DNA of 51,625 nucleotides, from assembly GCA_038496445.1 (NCBI GenBank), contig JALMLS010000029.1:1-51625 (forward strand). The letters are read 5' to 3'. The notes beneath the pieces are model-generated. The model did not search any database, was not told where the DNA came from, and worked only from the letters and a program-made list of their open reading frames with translations. This document shows, one piece after another, positions 1 to 10,640 of the stretch. Within the stretch, counting starts at the first letter, position 1, and every line of letters starts with the position of its first letter. The stretch comes from Trichosphaerium sp. ATCC 40318 (Eukaryota > Discosea > Flabellinia > Trichosidae). Both the position numbers and the translations under genes were made by a program.

Positions 1-21
1 ACAGAAATAACGTAAAGTCAT
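1..21 (-). CDS. 5' end of a further beta-helix surface-protein copy (partial)
   Basis: Only the first seven codons lie in the window (start codon at 21, reading left): MTLRYFC, identical to the start of the signal peptide of copy J and nearly that of copy A. The 240 bases upstream match the 5' flanks of copies A, B and J, including the CACGTG box 74 bp before the start. The array therefore continues beyond the left edge. Confidence 0.75.
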
Positions 22-94
22 TTACTACAGCAGGAATAAGCATTATTTGGCGTAATAAAGCTGTTTTGAAAAAGGTAATCTTTTTTTTATAACG

Positions 95-100
95 CACGTG
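95..100. promoter_or_regulatory. CACGTG box upstream of the left-edge copy
   Basis: CACGTG in the context AACGCACGTGATG, 74 bp upstream of the start at 21. The same spacing and context recur for copies A and J. A palindromic E-box/G-box of this kind is normally bound by bHLH or bZIP proteins; the factor here is unknown. Confidence 0.5.
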
Positions 101-267
101 ATGCTTTCCAAAACTAAACCAAAATAAAAAAGGTGTGATACGTTCTCAGAAGTTTTGTTGGACCTCTCATTGTTTTTAACTGCCCAAAGAACCTCGATCA
201 CGATACTATCACGCTTTGTGTACAAAAAAGTGGAAACAAGAGCGTGGCAGGCTGAGGACATTAGACT

Positions 268-371
268 TCAAGCTAGAATTATGTTTATGGCAGAGATGAC
301 TCCTTGAGGTACTTTTGAGACCTCACCTCCGGAAGTTCAAACGGAGTTTCCACGAGATCGCTCTATCCACT
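268..371. repeat. Dispersed repeat, copy 1
   Basis: Contains GAGACCTCACCTCCGGAAG and GGAGTTTCCACGAGATCGC. Closely related copies lie near 6505-6690 and 44705-44860. In the last one it directly adjoins a reverse-transcriptase relic, so it may be part of a non-LTR retroelement. Confidence 0.5.
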
Positions 372-1358
372 TGATAAATACGCTTACGCCTAGAGCGTCT
401 TGTACTTGCCAAATAAAAGTAAATTTACAATTTACGAAAATCGTTAAGAAAGTTCTTCGCTTAAAAATTAACACAGCCTTGCGTAAGCAGTATGAACAAC
501 AGTTTATTGGTTTGTAAGTAGACACCATGTTAAAACACATTTAGGTGGCTTATTATTCGTTGCTTTTGGTAAAATACGTCATTAAAGTGCGTGTCAAGGA
601 GTTTAAGAATTGTTTAAAGCTTCGTCGTCCTTTTTGCCACATTACATTATATCGCTTGAATCTGTCAGCATGCGCGTACTAATACGCGTACAGCGTAGCA
701 TACATACTCTGGATAGAAGTTGCAACAAGTACAACTAAAATACTACATGTGATGTTCAATTATTGTCATCACCCGCAATGTACTACTCACGTGGCATCGA
801 CAGTGTTTAGTAAATGTCATTGTACTAAAAAGTAAAGTGTCCAACAGATGCCATGTAGACTATATTTGATTGCTGGTATGGCTAGGTACCATTAGCGTTG
901 TATCTAAAGTGGACAAAACACGTGGTCAAGTTTCTTTTTGTGGTTCGCTGGTGATTGGGATTTAACTCTACAAGGTATGCTCATGCTAATGTTAGCCTGA
1001 ACTTCATTTTCCGTGTTAACTTTTTCATTACATTAGAGTGCACGCGTCCATTCTACTTTAAAACTGACCCCACTTGTGTCACTCTTCCATGCTATGTGAT
1101 AAGTTTTGTTGTGGCAAAATTGACAAAAAAATTTGATACAGTTACACGCTTCTTTCATGGGTAGTGGACAAAATCTAATTTTCTGTTGTACAAAAGATAA
1201 AAAATGGGGTATCTGACCACAGAGCGAAAGAATACACCAAGTTTTGACATAGCTTTGACATTTGACAAAATTTTTTGACATTTTACATTGCGGAAAAAAG
1301 TCACTTTAATTTGAATGACAGAAGATCGATTGGGTCGATAAGTATTTTACTGTTAGGT

Positions 1359-3741
1359 TCAAACAGAAGATATTTCTACTTCCTTGGTTGTTAAAGTATA
1401 AGGGAAAATGGCTTGTCTCAACTTAGGTACAAAGAAAGCAATAATCAGACCTACAGCAATCTACCATACAAATTTAGTTTGCAAAATAATAAATGACAAC
1501 AAGAAAAAGAATGATGTGCACATACGAACACAAAAATCGGCTATGACACCTAATACCAAACCAACATTTACTGATGCTCCGCTATCACAACTATCAGCTC
1601 TTGATGTGATAACAATTATGCTAACAAAAGTTAGAGATCAGTGCAAAACTAAAAGCATACGATGAAAGAGTCCGCTCAATTCTCGCCAATACACATTCTG
1701 GTGAAAGAACTGTAAAAGTACCATTGATACAGTTACTGTTACTTCGTATTACTTCTCTTCTTGTCTCGCCAACACTTGTTGTGTCATTATCACTTGTGAA
1801 GTCAATGATGAACGTTGTATTCGATGGTATCACAATACATCCTAAACATCAGATTAACCAATAAACGTGTGCTAAATAACTTGTGATACAAGACATACCT
1901 TCAACTTGAAGAAAGCCTCCTGGAGCGATTGTTGCTATCTCTGAGTTTACAAAGTCACCATTTATTATCAAAGGACTAGACAACACTATTTCAGGTGGTA
2001 GACTACCAACTGTTGGTGCAGCTGTAGGTGATACAGTTGTCGGTTCAACTGTTGGTGCTGTTGTAGGCGATATTGTAGTGGTAATGAAAGTTTTGCCTTC
2101 GCAAGTAACTATTCAACATTGTAAGCGAGCAAATATAAATAATTTATACCATTAGCTTGACAATCTACAAAATATGTGGTGATATCAGAGTAGCCACATG
2201 TAAGATTTGTTGGTGTTGAAGGACAATCAAAAACGCTTCCAGTATCTATTTGATAAATTAGTACAATACAATTGCTTGTGCATTACTATTGTTGAGGCTG
2301 TTTTCGAATGTTGTTGTATTTCTAAATACGAAATTAAGTATGCTTGACGTGTAACAATAGAGTACCTTATCATAAAGTTCATATCAGAGCCTATCAATGC
2401 TGGGGATCTTGTAGTTATTGGATTATTTTGTACTTGTTTTCTACGTTGGATCAGTCATCAGTTATTGGCTATTAAATTAAGGAGAACGTTACACGCATAT
2501 AATATTCTCAAATACACAAGAATCTATCACTGCTGATCCACCGTTTGATAGACCACTCAAACCAATGAGCCAACTAATAGGCAATTAACATGATACTTGG
2601 CTAGGCGTGCGTACCAGTACATCTGTCATTGATTGGTTTTTCTTCTTCCACAGTATTATCAATGAAAGTTGAGTTTATTATCTGTACATCAGTTGAATTT
2701 GCGTATAGTACTGAAACATAGTATTCAAATTGTGCTATATATAAATGAGAATATATGAGGACTAAGATTCACATACCACCTCTTGCAAGTACATAATTGT
2801 CCTTGAACAAACAAGAATTGACTGTAACCTAAGTAATAAATGCGTGTGAATAAGTTTAGCTGCTATGCAAAGTCACAAAGTACTCTATCAACAGTTCTGA
2901 ATGTAGCAACAATGCCTATGCTTAAATAGTTACGATCAAACAAAATAACGGGAATCAAATATTACCTCTTCCTGTCATTCTGTGCAGAAGACTTCCTCCT
3001 TTATAATTATGTTGAAAATGACAATTATTCACAGAAACTGTTTCGACTGTTTCTATCCATAGTCCCAAAGCTTCGGCAAATCTTCCTCTGTCATCGTACA
3101 GTTCTTGGAAAAGTGAATTGCGAACAGCAGCATTTCGACTATTTTTCTCATTAATTGTGACAAAATCGAAATAAATCACGTGTACCTGTCAAATATTTGA
3201 ATAGAACTCTCTGTGCCGGTAACTACCATATTCCTACGCAATAGTCAATTGATCGATAAAACTAGACTTGTAATGAATGTACTCTACAGTGACATTTGCG
3301 AACTCGCTCAATCTGATTTTACAACCATCAAACGTAAATCCTGATAATGAGATACTTATGTTTTGAAACCCTATCACCGTTTGCCTTTGAAGTGCGCATG
3401 AAACATTTATGCCTTTATTTAACGCTAAATAATATGTTACAGAAACGTCCAAAAGCGTCAACATACCATAAATGTCTATACTTTCGTTGAGTTGTGCTTG
3501 AAACAAGCCGGCAGAAAAATTTAACCCAGTAGAATTGAGAATAAGCGTGGTTGGTCCTTCGTTCAAGTAGCACCCCATGTCAGTGCCACAATCGTGGTCA
3601 CTTGAAGTTACGACTAAGACATTTGGTAAATATTAATAAAACGTCATATTGCGCTGAATAGGTATTCGTACTTGTGTTACCGTGGGCAGGTGCGGCAAGA
3701 GCAAAAAAGAAAAAGAAAGTACAGAAATAACGCAAAATCAT
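1359..3741 (-). CDS. Copy A: beta-helix type I membrane surface protein, probable frameshifted copy
   Basis: Start codon at 3741, signal peptide of the MILRYFC type ending near THGNT/AHGNT, then the same 16-exon layout as copy J. Exon 1 ends ACA-A before the donor GTACGAATACC. Recognisable pieces are a Cys-containing N-terminal domain (DHVCGTDMGCYLNEG), beta-helix rungs (IETVETVSVNNCHFQHN; VQIINSTFIDN), a PT-rich stalk, the segment IPSNTTFIIDF, and a transmembrane helix plus basic tail ending in SSV at 1359. The ninth exon lacks one base compared with copies B and J (about 2545-2570, reading TTGGTTTGAG where J has TTGGTATTGAG). This puts a stop in frame, so A is either a recent pseudogene or carries a base-call error. 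All other exons I checked are open. Function is unknown; the fold suggests extracellular binding or adhesion. Confidence 0.75.
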
Positions 3742-3814
3742 TTACTATAGCAGGAATAAGCATTATTTGGCGTAATGAAGCGTTTTTTAAAAGGTAATCT
3801 TTTTTTTAAAAACG

Positions 3815-3820
3815 CACGTG
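3815..3820. promoter_or_regulatory. CACGTG box upstream of copy A
   Basis: CACGTG in AACGCACGTGATGCTTTCC, 74 bp upstream of the start at 3741; spacing and context are identical to the left-edge copy and copy J. Confidence 0.5.
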
Positions 3821-4893
3821 ATGCTTTCCAAAACTATTATCAAAATAAAAAGTGTGATATGTTCTCATTAGTTTTGGTTGGGCCTCTCATTGCTTTTAAC
3901 TGCCCAAAGAACTCTTTATCACGATATCTTGAGTTCACAAGTTATATCACGCTATGTAAACAAAGTGAAACAAGAACATGCCGAGGATAAACGAGAGAAG
4001 AAGAAGAAGGAGTTGATATTTACCCGGGAGACCCATGTTGGCTACCTAAAGAGTCATCTATAAGCAGGGTCGGTTCTCCTGCGATAGTGAAGGTTATGTT
4101 ATACCATTATCATTATGGCGTATGTAATCAGAGTGAATTTGGTGATTCCCAACGCACGTATTGAGTTGAGACGTGTAGTCCGTTTTCTTCACAAAGTGAA
4201 GCTAGTTTTTCAAATAGACTTTTGATTTGCTGTTGTCATTTTCCTTTTTTTGACTATTTCCAAGGTTCCTCAAGACCGTATTTTAACACCTACAATCAAA
4301 AACTCAACTGATCATAATCCCACATCTCAAAATGTTCCTTTGAATATGTTTTAATTGTCTGACGCTGAAGTTTATTCTGAATTAGCTCAAAAGAATACTC
4401 CTGATGGTGTACTTATGTATTCTATGCGACGGTACTTGGGAATGTAGACAAATTTTAGAAAGCTACCAAGTTATTACCTGATGATGCATCAAATAAAATC
4501 CATATATTTGGTAAATGCTTTCACTGGGGCAGTCGTAGAGATTTAGCTTCACTTGTATCTATACGTAGTCGTTCCAAGGTCCTAAAAAATATTATGGCTT
4601 TTTTGCTTGATCAAAAAGGTACCTCAAGACTCAATGATGTTTAATGACTTACCATGTTAACTTTTGGGAACGCAAACTCAGTAAGGCTTAACTTCAATCA
4701 ATTTATCGAGCAATACTCTGGCGTACATTCCATCCTTGACCAGTTTGCTGACGGCCTAGCATCTTTTTTTTACTTTTTTTTTTTTATCGCTTTTATATTT
4801 AATACTGTCCCTTCTTCCTTCTTTCTTCTAAGAACATGCTTAGTTTGGTAATGTATACAATATTTATAACAAAGATAACCAGTAGGAGAAATC

Positions 4894-5215
4894 CGAGTTA
4901 AGGAATGCCTCTGAATTGACTGACAACGTCTTGAGAAGCTTAGCACTTGATTTTCGTAACTTTTCAAGCCTTGATCTTGCAAACACAAATACTACTGAAG
5001 GCATGTGAAATAATTTATACTTTAATGAAGTGTAAATAACACAGTACATTACAGGGCGTAAAGTATCTTGCAGAGCCTTTAAAACGAGATTGATGTACAT
5101 TAACCTCAAAGGTTGCAAGAAACTTGGGATTCAATCCTTACTTGCTCTTGCATTCAATTGCCCTATTTTACCATTCCTAGGCTGTTTAGTCGTACGTCAT
5201 AGCAACTTACTCACA
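4894..5215 (+). pseudogene. Leucine-rich-repeat gene relic
   Basis: Two frames give cysteine-type LRR sequence separated by stops. The first is SELTDNVLRSLALDFRN followed by FSSLDLANTNTTEG. The second is INLKGCKKLGIQSLLALAF followed by NCPIL and HSNLLTDC. Between them the frame shifts: GVKYLAEPLKR and RLMYINLKGC lie in different frames. The L-x-x-L-x-L-x-x-C spacing is that of LRR/F-box family proteins, but it differs in detail from the two intact F-box/LRR genes in this window. Disabled by stops and frameshifts. Confidence 0.5.
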
Positions 5216-5342
5216 GATTGTCGCCTTTTTTAAATAACATATTTTATACAGACGTTACCACTGAGGACTTGGTACTTTGGTGAAGGAATTCGGTGGAGAA
5301 TTGGTTTTCGTTGATTTATATTAGCATGAGTGAGGCAAAACA

Positions 5343-5670
5343 CCAGAAAAAGAAGTTATTGTTTAGTTGCACGTTTTGCGAACCAAACATTGTAGATAAG
5401 GTTCCTATGAGTGAAAATAGGTATCAAAAGCGTTTGTGAGCGTTTTAAGATGTGCATTATCTCTTTTTGAGTAATTACAATAGAATTTCAGTGAAGAGGA
5501 ACAATGCAACAACCCAAAAAAGAAGTTCTCGGTTACTAACATGTTTTTTGAACCAAAACTTTGCTGCAATGGTTTCCAAGTGTTCCAATAGCGTGCGCAA
5601 GCCTTTAATAGCGTTTTGAAATGTGCATTATCCATATTTGAGTAATTACAATAGAATTTTCAGTGAAGTG
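5343..5670. repeat. Imperfect tandem duplication of about 170 bp
   Basis: The block with GTGCATTATCTCTTTTTGAG then TAATTACAATAGAATTTCAG (about 5450-5495) recurs about 170 bp later (5622-5665). The preceding segment (AAAGAAGTT...ACGTTTTGCGAACC) also recurs. A related third copy lies near 43830-43925. Confidence 0.5.
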
Positions 5671-6279
5671 CGCTCTGTATCCCACAATTTATTTCTGAGT
5701 AGTTTTTATGGGTATAAAATGAAACGAAAATAGTTTGAAAATTGTAGTAGTTGCAGTGTGTGCACCACGCGTGGGGCTTCCTAGCCATTTGGTCGAAAAT
5801 ATTTAAGGGAGTCCTCCGTCTAGCTTAGTGGGTGTATGCATTGCGAGGTGGAGTTGTTAAAGTTCCATCTTAATCCGACGTAGTGTGAAAGCTTGAATCG
5901 TTACATTAGCCAGCATGTCCTCGTAAGTAGCACGTAATTAACTTAGGAACTCGGTCTGGGCCAAGAAAATTATAAGGTCCGATACAGAGGTGAGTTCTGC
6001 CGTTAGGGAAAAGCTCTATATAAACTTTGACTAGGTGCTGCAAAGCATCCTACGATCGTTCTTTTGTTGCTAGGTTATATTATCTTTACTGCTTAATCTA
6101 AAACAATTTTTACGATCCATTAAGTGCAACTATTTTGTGATAATAACTGGAAATGTTTGGTAATTTCTTGATTTATTTTGTGCAAGTTCATTTTACAATT
6201 TCTAACTCAATGACACAACTCTTCTTCCTGTACATTTCTTAATTAGTTCGCGGTCTATTCTTGCGTTTAATAAAACACC

Positions 6280-6500
6280 GAGTACAAAGACTATATCCTA
6301 TTGAACGCGACAGCAATATCGAGAATAAAAACAAAACTTATTTTCCTAAATTCTATGTCAAAACCTTGTTGTTTAGGGCGTAATTAAGAGCCCAGTATTC
6401 GACTCCCTAACAATTGTTCCCAGTTGAAGACAGAGTCATGCCTTAGAGAAATCTATGTAAATTGCAAAGATATCTTTGTTGTTTGCTTCAGCATTTTCAA
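6280..6500 (-). mobile_element. Non-LTR retrotransposon reverse-transcriptase relic
   Basis: Reading minus gives NAEANNKDIFAIYIDFSKA followed by a stop. This matches reverse-transcriptase motif A (F/Y-x-D with FAIYIDFSKAYD-type context) of LINE-like elements. About 200 bp are closely similar to 44240-44500, where more of the domain survives. It is broken by stops and indels and is not functional. Confidence 0.6.
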
Positions 6501-6504
6501 TGAT

Positions 6505-6690
6505 ACGAAGCTAGAATTATGGCGGAACTGATTCCTTGAGGTAATTTTGAGACCTCACTTCCGGAGGGTCTAACGGAGTTTCCACGACATCGCTCTATCC
6601 ACAGCCGAGCTCTTCGCCACTTACCAAATTTTCGCATAAATTCCATTGTTAGTTTATTTGTTACAAGGGTTTGAAAAAACGGTTGGATGC
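6505..6690. repeat. Dispersed repeat, copy 2
   Basis: Shares TTTTGAGACCTCACTTCCGG and GGAGTTTCCACGACATCGC with 268-371, and the further segment CCGAGCTCTTCGCCACTTACC with 44705-44860. Immediately follows the reverse-transcriptase relic. Confidence 0.5.
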
Positions 6691-6866
6691 GCAACAAATT
6701 ACCACGTGACAGTGTAAATGATATTTGCAAGTTCTGTAAGCTTGTCTGTATAGACAACACAAAAACCCATTAATTTACAAACACATTGATCTAGAATTGA
6801 CAAAAACTTGCAAAAAGTCACTTTAAGTTAACTTGAATGATTGATGATAAGTATTTACTGTTAGGT

Positions 6867-9286
6867 TCAAACAGAAGATATTCGTACTTCCTTGGTTGTT
6901 AAAGTATAAGGGAAAATGGCTTGTCTCAACTTAGGTACAAAGAAAGCAATAATCAGACCAACCGCAATCTACCATACAAATTTAGTTTGAGAAAAATAAA
7001 TGAAAACAAGGAAAAAGAAATGTCTTCACATACAAACACAAGAATGCCTAATGTGACACCTAACACCAAACCAACATTTACTGATGCTGATGCTCCATCA
7101 TCACAACTATCAGATCTTGATGTGATAACAATTACACTAACAAAAGTTAGATATCAGTGCAAAGATAAAAAGCATACGATGAAAGAGTCTGCTCAATTCT
7201 CGCCAATACACATTCTGGTGATACTAATGTAAAAGTACCATTGATACAGTTGCTGTTGCTTCGTATTACTTCTCTTCTTGTCTCGCCAACACTTGTGTTA
7301 TTATCACTTGTGAAGTCAATGATGAACGTTGTATTTGATGGTATCACAATACATCCTAAACATTGGATTAACCAATAAACGTGTTCTAAATACCTTGTGA
7401 TACAAGACATACCTTCAACTTGAAGAAAGCCTCCTGGAGCAATTGTTGCTATCTCTGAGTTTACAAAGTCACCATTTATTGTCAAAGGACTAGACAACAC
7501 TATTTCAGGTGGTAGACTACCAACTGTAGGTGATGCAGTTGTTGGTTCAACTGTTGGTGCAGTTGTAGGCGATATTGTGGTTGGTGGTATTGTTGGAGGA
7601 ATGAAAGTTTTGCCTTCGCAAGTAACTATTCAACACTGTAAGTGAGTAAATACATAATACTGTGTACCATTAGTTTGACAATCTACAAAATATGTGGTGA
7701 TATCAGAGTAGCCACATGTAAGATTTGTTGGTGTTGAAGGACAATCAAAAACGCTTCCAGTATCTATTTGATAAATTAGTACAATACAATTGCTTGTGCA
7801 TTACTATTGTTGAGGCTGTTTTCGAATGTTGTTGTATTTCTAAACATGACATTTAGTTTGCTTGCTGTGTTGGAAATAACATATTAGTTAGTGTACCTGA
7901 TTGTAATGTCCATGGAAGACCCGATCAATGCAGGGGATGTTATAGTTATTGAATTATTTTTTCTAGAAGTTGAATCAGGTATTTACTATTATATTTAGGC
8001 AGAACGTTACACGCATGTAATATTCTCAAATACACAAGAATCTATCACTGCTGATCCACCGTTTGATAGACCACGCAAGACCAATGAGCCAACTATAACC
8101 AGCAATTAATATGATACTTGGCTAGAACATGTGTACCAGTACATCTGTCCTCGATTCTTGGTATTTCTTCTTTCACAGTATTATCAATAAAAGTTGAGTT
8201 CAATATCTGTACATCAATTGAATTTGCGTATAGTACTGAAATATAGTAATCAGAGTTTGCTATATACAAATGAGAATATATGAGGACTACGATCTGCATA
8301 CCAGAACGGTTTGCAAGTACGTAATTGTCTTTGAACAAACAAGAGTTGATTGTAACCTAAATAAATGCATGTGTAAATATTTAGCCTGTAGTACAAAGTC
8401 ACAAATTACTCTATCAACAGCTCTGAATGTAGCAACAATTCCTATGTTTAAATAGTTACAATCAAACAAAATAAGGGAATCGAATATTACCTCTCCCTGT
8501 CATTCTATCGACAAAAAGCCCTCCCCTAAAATTATGTTGAAAATGACAATTATTCACAGAAACTGTTTCGACTGTTTCAATCCATAATCCCAAAGGATGG
8601 GCAAATCCTGTCTCATCGAACAGTTCATGGAAAAGTGAATTGCGAACAGCAACATTTTGGCTATATTTCTCATTAATTGTGACAAAATCGAAATAAATCA
8701 CGTGTACCTGTCAAATATTTGAATAGAACTCTCATTGCCTGTAACTACCATATTCCTACGCAATAGTCAATTGATCAATAAACTAGACTTGTAATGAATG
8801 TACTCTACAGTGACATTTGTGAACTCGCTCAATCGGATTTTACAATCATCAAACGTAAATCCTGATAACGAGATGCAAATGTTGTTATTCCCGTTCACCG
8901 CCTGCTCCTGTTCAAGTGTTTGAATTGCGCACGAAACAGTTATGCCTTTACTTAACGCTAAATAATTTGTTACAAAACCTTTCAACAGCGCCAACATACC
9001 ATAAATATCTATACTTTCGGAAAGTTGGGCTTGAAACATGCTGCTAGGAAAATTTAATCCAGTAGAATTGAGAATAAGCGTGGTTGGTCCTTCGTTCAAG
9101 TAGCACTCCATATCAGTGCCACAAACGTGGTCACTTGAAGTTACAACTAAGACATAAAAATTAACAAACCTTGTCGCGTCATATCGCAATCGCACTATCG
9201 CGATGAATAATATTCGTACTTGTGTTACCGTGGGTACGTGCGGCAAGAGTTAAAAACAAAAAGGCAGCACAGAAATACAAACTCAT
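6867..9286 (-). CDS. Copy B: beta-helix type I membrane surface protein
   Basis: Start at 9286 (MSLYFCAAFLFLTLAARTHGNT, signal peptide). Exon 1 stops at ACA-A before GTACGAATATT, and exon 2 continues VVTSSDHVCGTDMECYLN. Rungs include IETVETVSVNNCHFQHN and IQILNSTFIDN. The exon frameshifted in copy A is open here (SLVLRGLSNGGSAVIDS). The stalk has PTISPTTAPT-type repeats, followed by IPSNTTFIIDF, ECVLARIEQTLSS, a transmembrane helix of the VNVGLVLGVTLGILVF type and the tail KLRQAIFPYTLTTKEV ending in SSV. Every exon examined is open, so this is a good candidate for a functional member. It is closely similar to A and J. The start is separated from the usual promoter box by a duplicated exon-1 relic (9333-9394). 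Confidence 0.82.
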
Positions 9287-9332
9287 TACCTACAGCAAGC
9301 ATAAGTATTATTGGCGCGTAAGAAGGGTTTTT

Positions 9333-9394
9333 TTAAGGCGTAGGTGCGGCAAGAACAAAAAAGAAAAAGAAAGTACAGAAATAACGTAAAGTCA
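9333..9394 (-). pseudogene. Duplicated exon-1 relic between copy B and its promoter
   Basis: Start codon at 9394, then MTLRYFCTFFFFFVLAAPT-type signal peptide and a stop at 9333-9335. The CACGTG box at 9468 lies exactly 74 bp before this relic start, the same spacing as in the left-edge copy, A and J. A small duplication therefore placed a second first exon (that of copy B, at 9286) downstream. Confidence 0.6.
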
Positions 9395-9467
9395 TTTACT
9401 ATACAAGGAATAAGCAGTATTGGGCGTAATGAAGCGTTTTTTAGAAGGTAAATTTCTTTTTGAAACG

Positions 9468-9473
9468 CACGTG
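9468..9473. promoter_or_regulatory. CACGTG box upstream of copy B / exon-1 relic
   Basis: CACGTG in AAACGCACGTGATGCTTTCC; 74 bp from the relic start at 9394 and 182 bp from the copy B start at 9286. Confidence 0.5.
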
Positions 9474-10060
9474 ATGCTTTCCAAAACTATTATCAAAATA
9501 AAATTAAAATGTGCAATATGTTTTTGTCACCTCTCATTTGCTTTTAACTGCCCATAGAGGCTTTATCACGACATTTAGCGGATAAATTATAACACTCTTT
9601 TGTGTACCAAAAGTAAATTTGAACGTGAACAATCCGCACGCCAAAAGAACGTCACTGGTTGAAAATTACAGATCACTCACATTAAAATGTGGGCCTTACC
9701 GGAAAGTATTATGGAAACTTGCCATGTTGAACTACTTGAAGAAACCCATTTTGGGTTTTCTAGATTTTCTTTTATTGTTAATGTACTGTTAGTCGTCGAT
9801 ATTATGGCAAAAAAGCTTGAAGAGTACAGATGCTGATATCACGATTGGTCACTGCAACCATAGCAAACTTATTACGTAAATGTTAGTTATTTTAATCTCA
9901 AAATATTCTGTTTTTTGTAACATTTTTTTTTCTAGATTTGTTTATCTTGGCGTCAGAATCACACATACAAAAGCTTGTTGCTGAGTTTGAGAAATACGAT
10001 ATCCTGTATCATATTTGGTATCATAAATATGTACGCTAACTATGTGTATTGTCGGTTTTT

Positions 10061-10515
10061 ATCAGCTTGTGCTCCTTGAGCACTTGCTCATGATGCCTCA
10101 GTCTCGCCAACCGTATAACAAGCTCCGTTTATATGGGAACAGAAGTTACATACACTGTACAACAGTTTTAGGCTGAAAATGTAAATTGCTATCTAAAATC
10201 AAGCAACAATACTCTAGACGCCGCTGCTTACGCGTAGAGAGTGTGTAGGTATCTACAAACCGCTGTTTAAAACAAAACGGCAATAAAAAGGTAAAACTCC
10301 CTAAACTCCCTCAATTATATTCTACCACGCATATTTAAACCCTATTCTTTATGTTACAGCTATTTGGACCGCCCTAGCCTTTAATGGTTACAAGATAAAA
10401 TTCCACATATAGAAAACTCATGAACTGTAACAAAAAGTAGTCATGCACATAAACAAGCATGCTTGTACTTAAATAAACAAAACGATCATTGGGTTTTTTA
10501 ATCACGTGGGTTACG
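10061..10515. repeat. Long dispersed repeat, copy 1 (matches 48045-48515)
   Basis: Begins TGCTCCTTGAGCACTTGCTC and includes CCGTATAACAAGCTCCGTTT. Most bases match a block at 48045-48515 with scattered substitutions and small indels. Both blocks lie upstream of an array copy's 5' flank (B and J), so the duplication unit was larger than the gene. Confidence 0.65.
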
Positions 10516-10640
10516 CTTTCGTAATTATGTTGCTGAAATTTTGAGGCTTGACCTCAGCCTTCTCTTGACAAGGCTAAACAAATAAATTGCACTGTGAGTA
10601 ACAAACTTATTCTCAGATATGACAGTATGTTGTTACAGTA

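Larger units (their letters stand above)
22..1358. other. Intergenic spacer: conserved 5' flank, then a dispersed repeat, then unassigned sequence
   Basis: Bases 22-260 are the 5' flank shared with copies A, B and J. Bases 268-371 are a dispersed repeat also found near 6505 and 44705. From about 450 to 1358 I see no gene: short open frames here show no domain or splice pattern. The last part, from about 1290, is the 3' flank of copy A and resembles the 3' flanks of copies B and J. Confidence 0.5.
3742..6866. other. 3.1 kb spacer with gene relics and repeats
   Basis: Bases 3742-3990 are the 5' flank shared by several copies. On plus, about 4459-4644 is an open 60-codon frame (LLPDDASNKIHIFGKCFHWG...) that I cannot name. 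It is followed by an LRR relic (4894-5215), a repeat pair (5343-5670), unassigned sequence (5670-6240), a reverse-transcriptase relic (6280-6500) and a dispersed repeat (6505-6690). I see no intact gene. Confidence 0.5.
9395..10640. other. Spacer between copies B and C
   Basis: The first 250 bases are the shared 5' flank of the array, with a close match at 47560-47840. Then comes sequence without recognisable genes, and a 450-bp repeat (10061-10515) that recurs at 48045-48515. No open frame here looks real. Confidence 0.5.

Noticed and set aside
5817-5882. GTCTAGCTTAGTGGGTG resembling a tRNA box A
   Set aside because: No GGTTCRANYCC box B at the right distance and no cloverleaf could be drawn.
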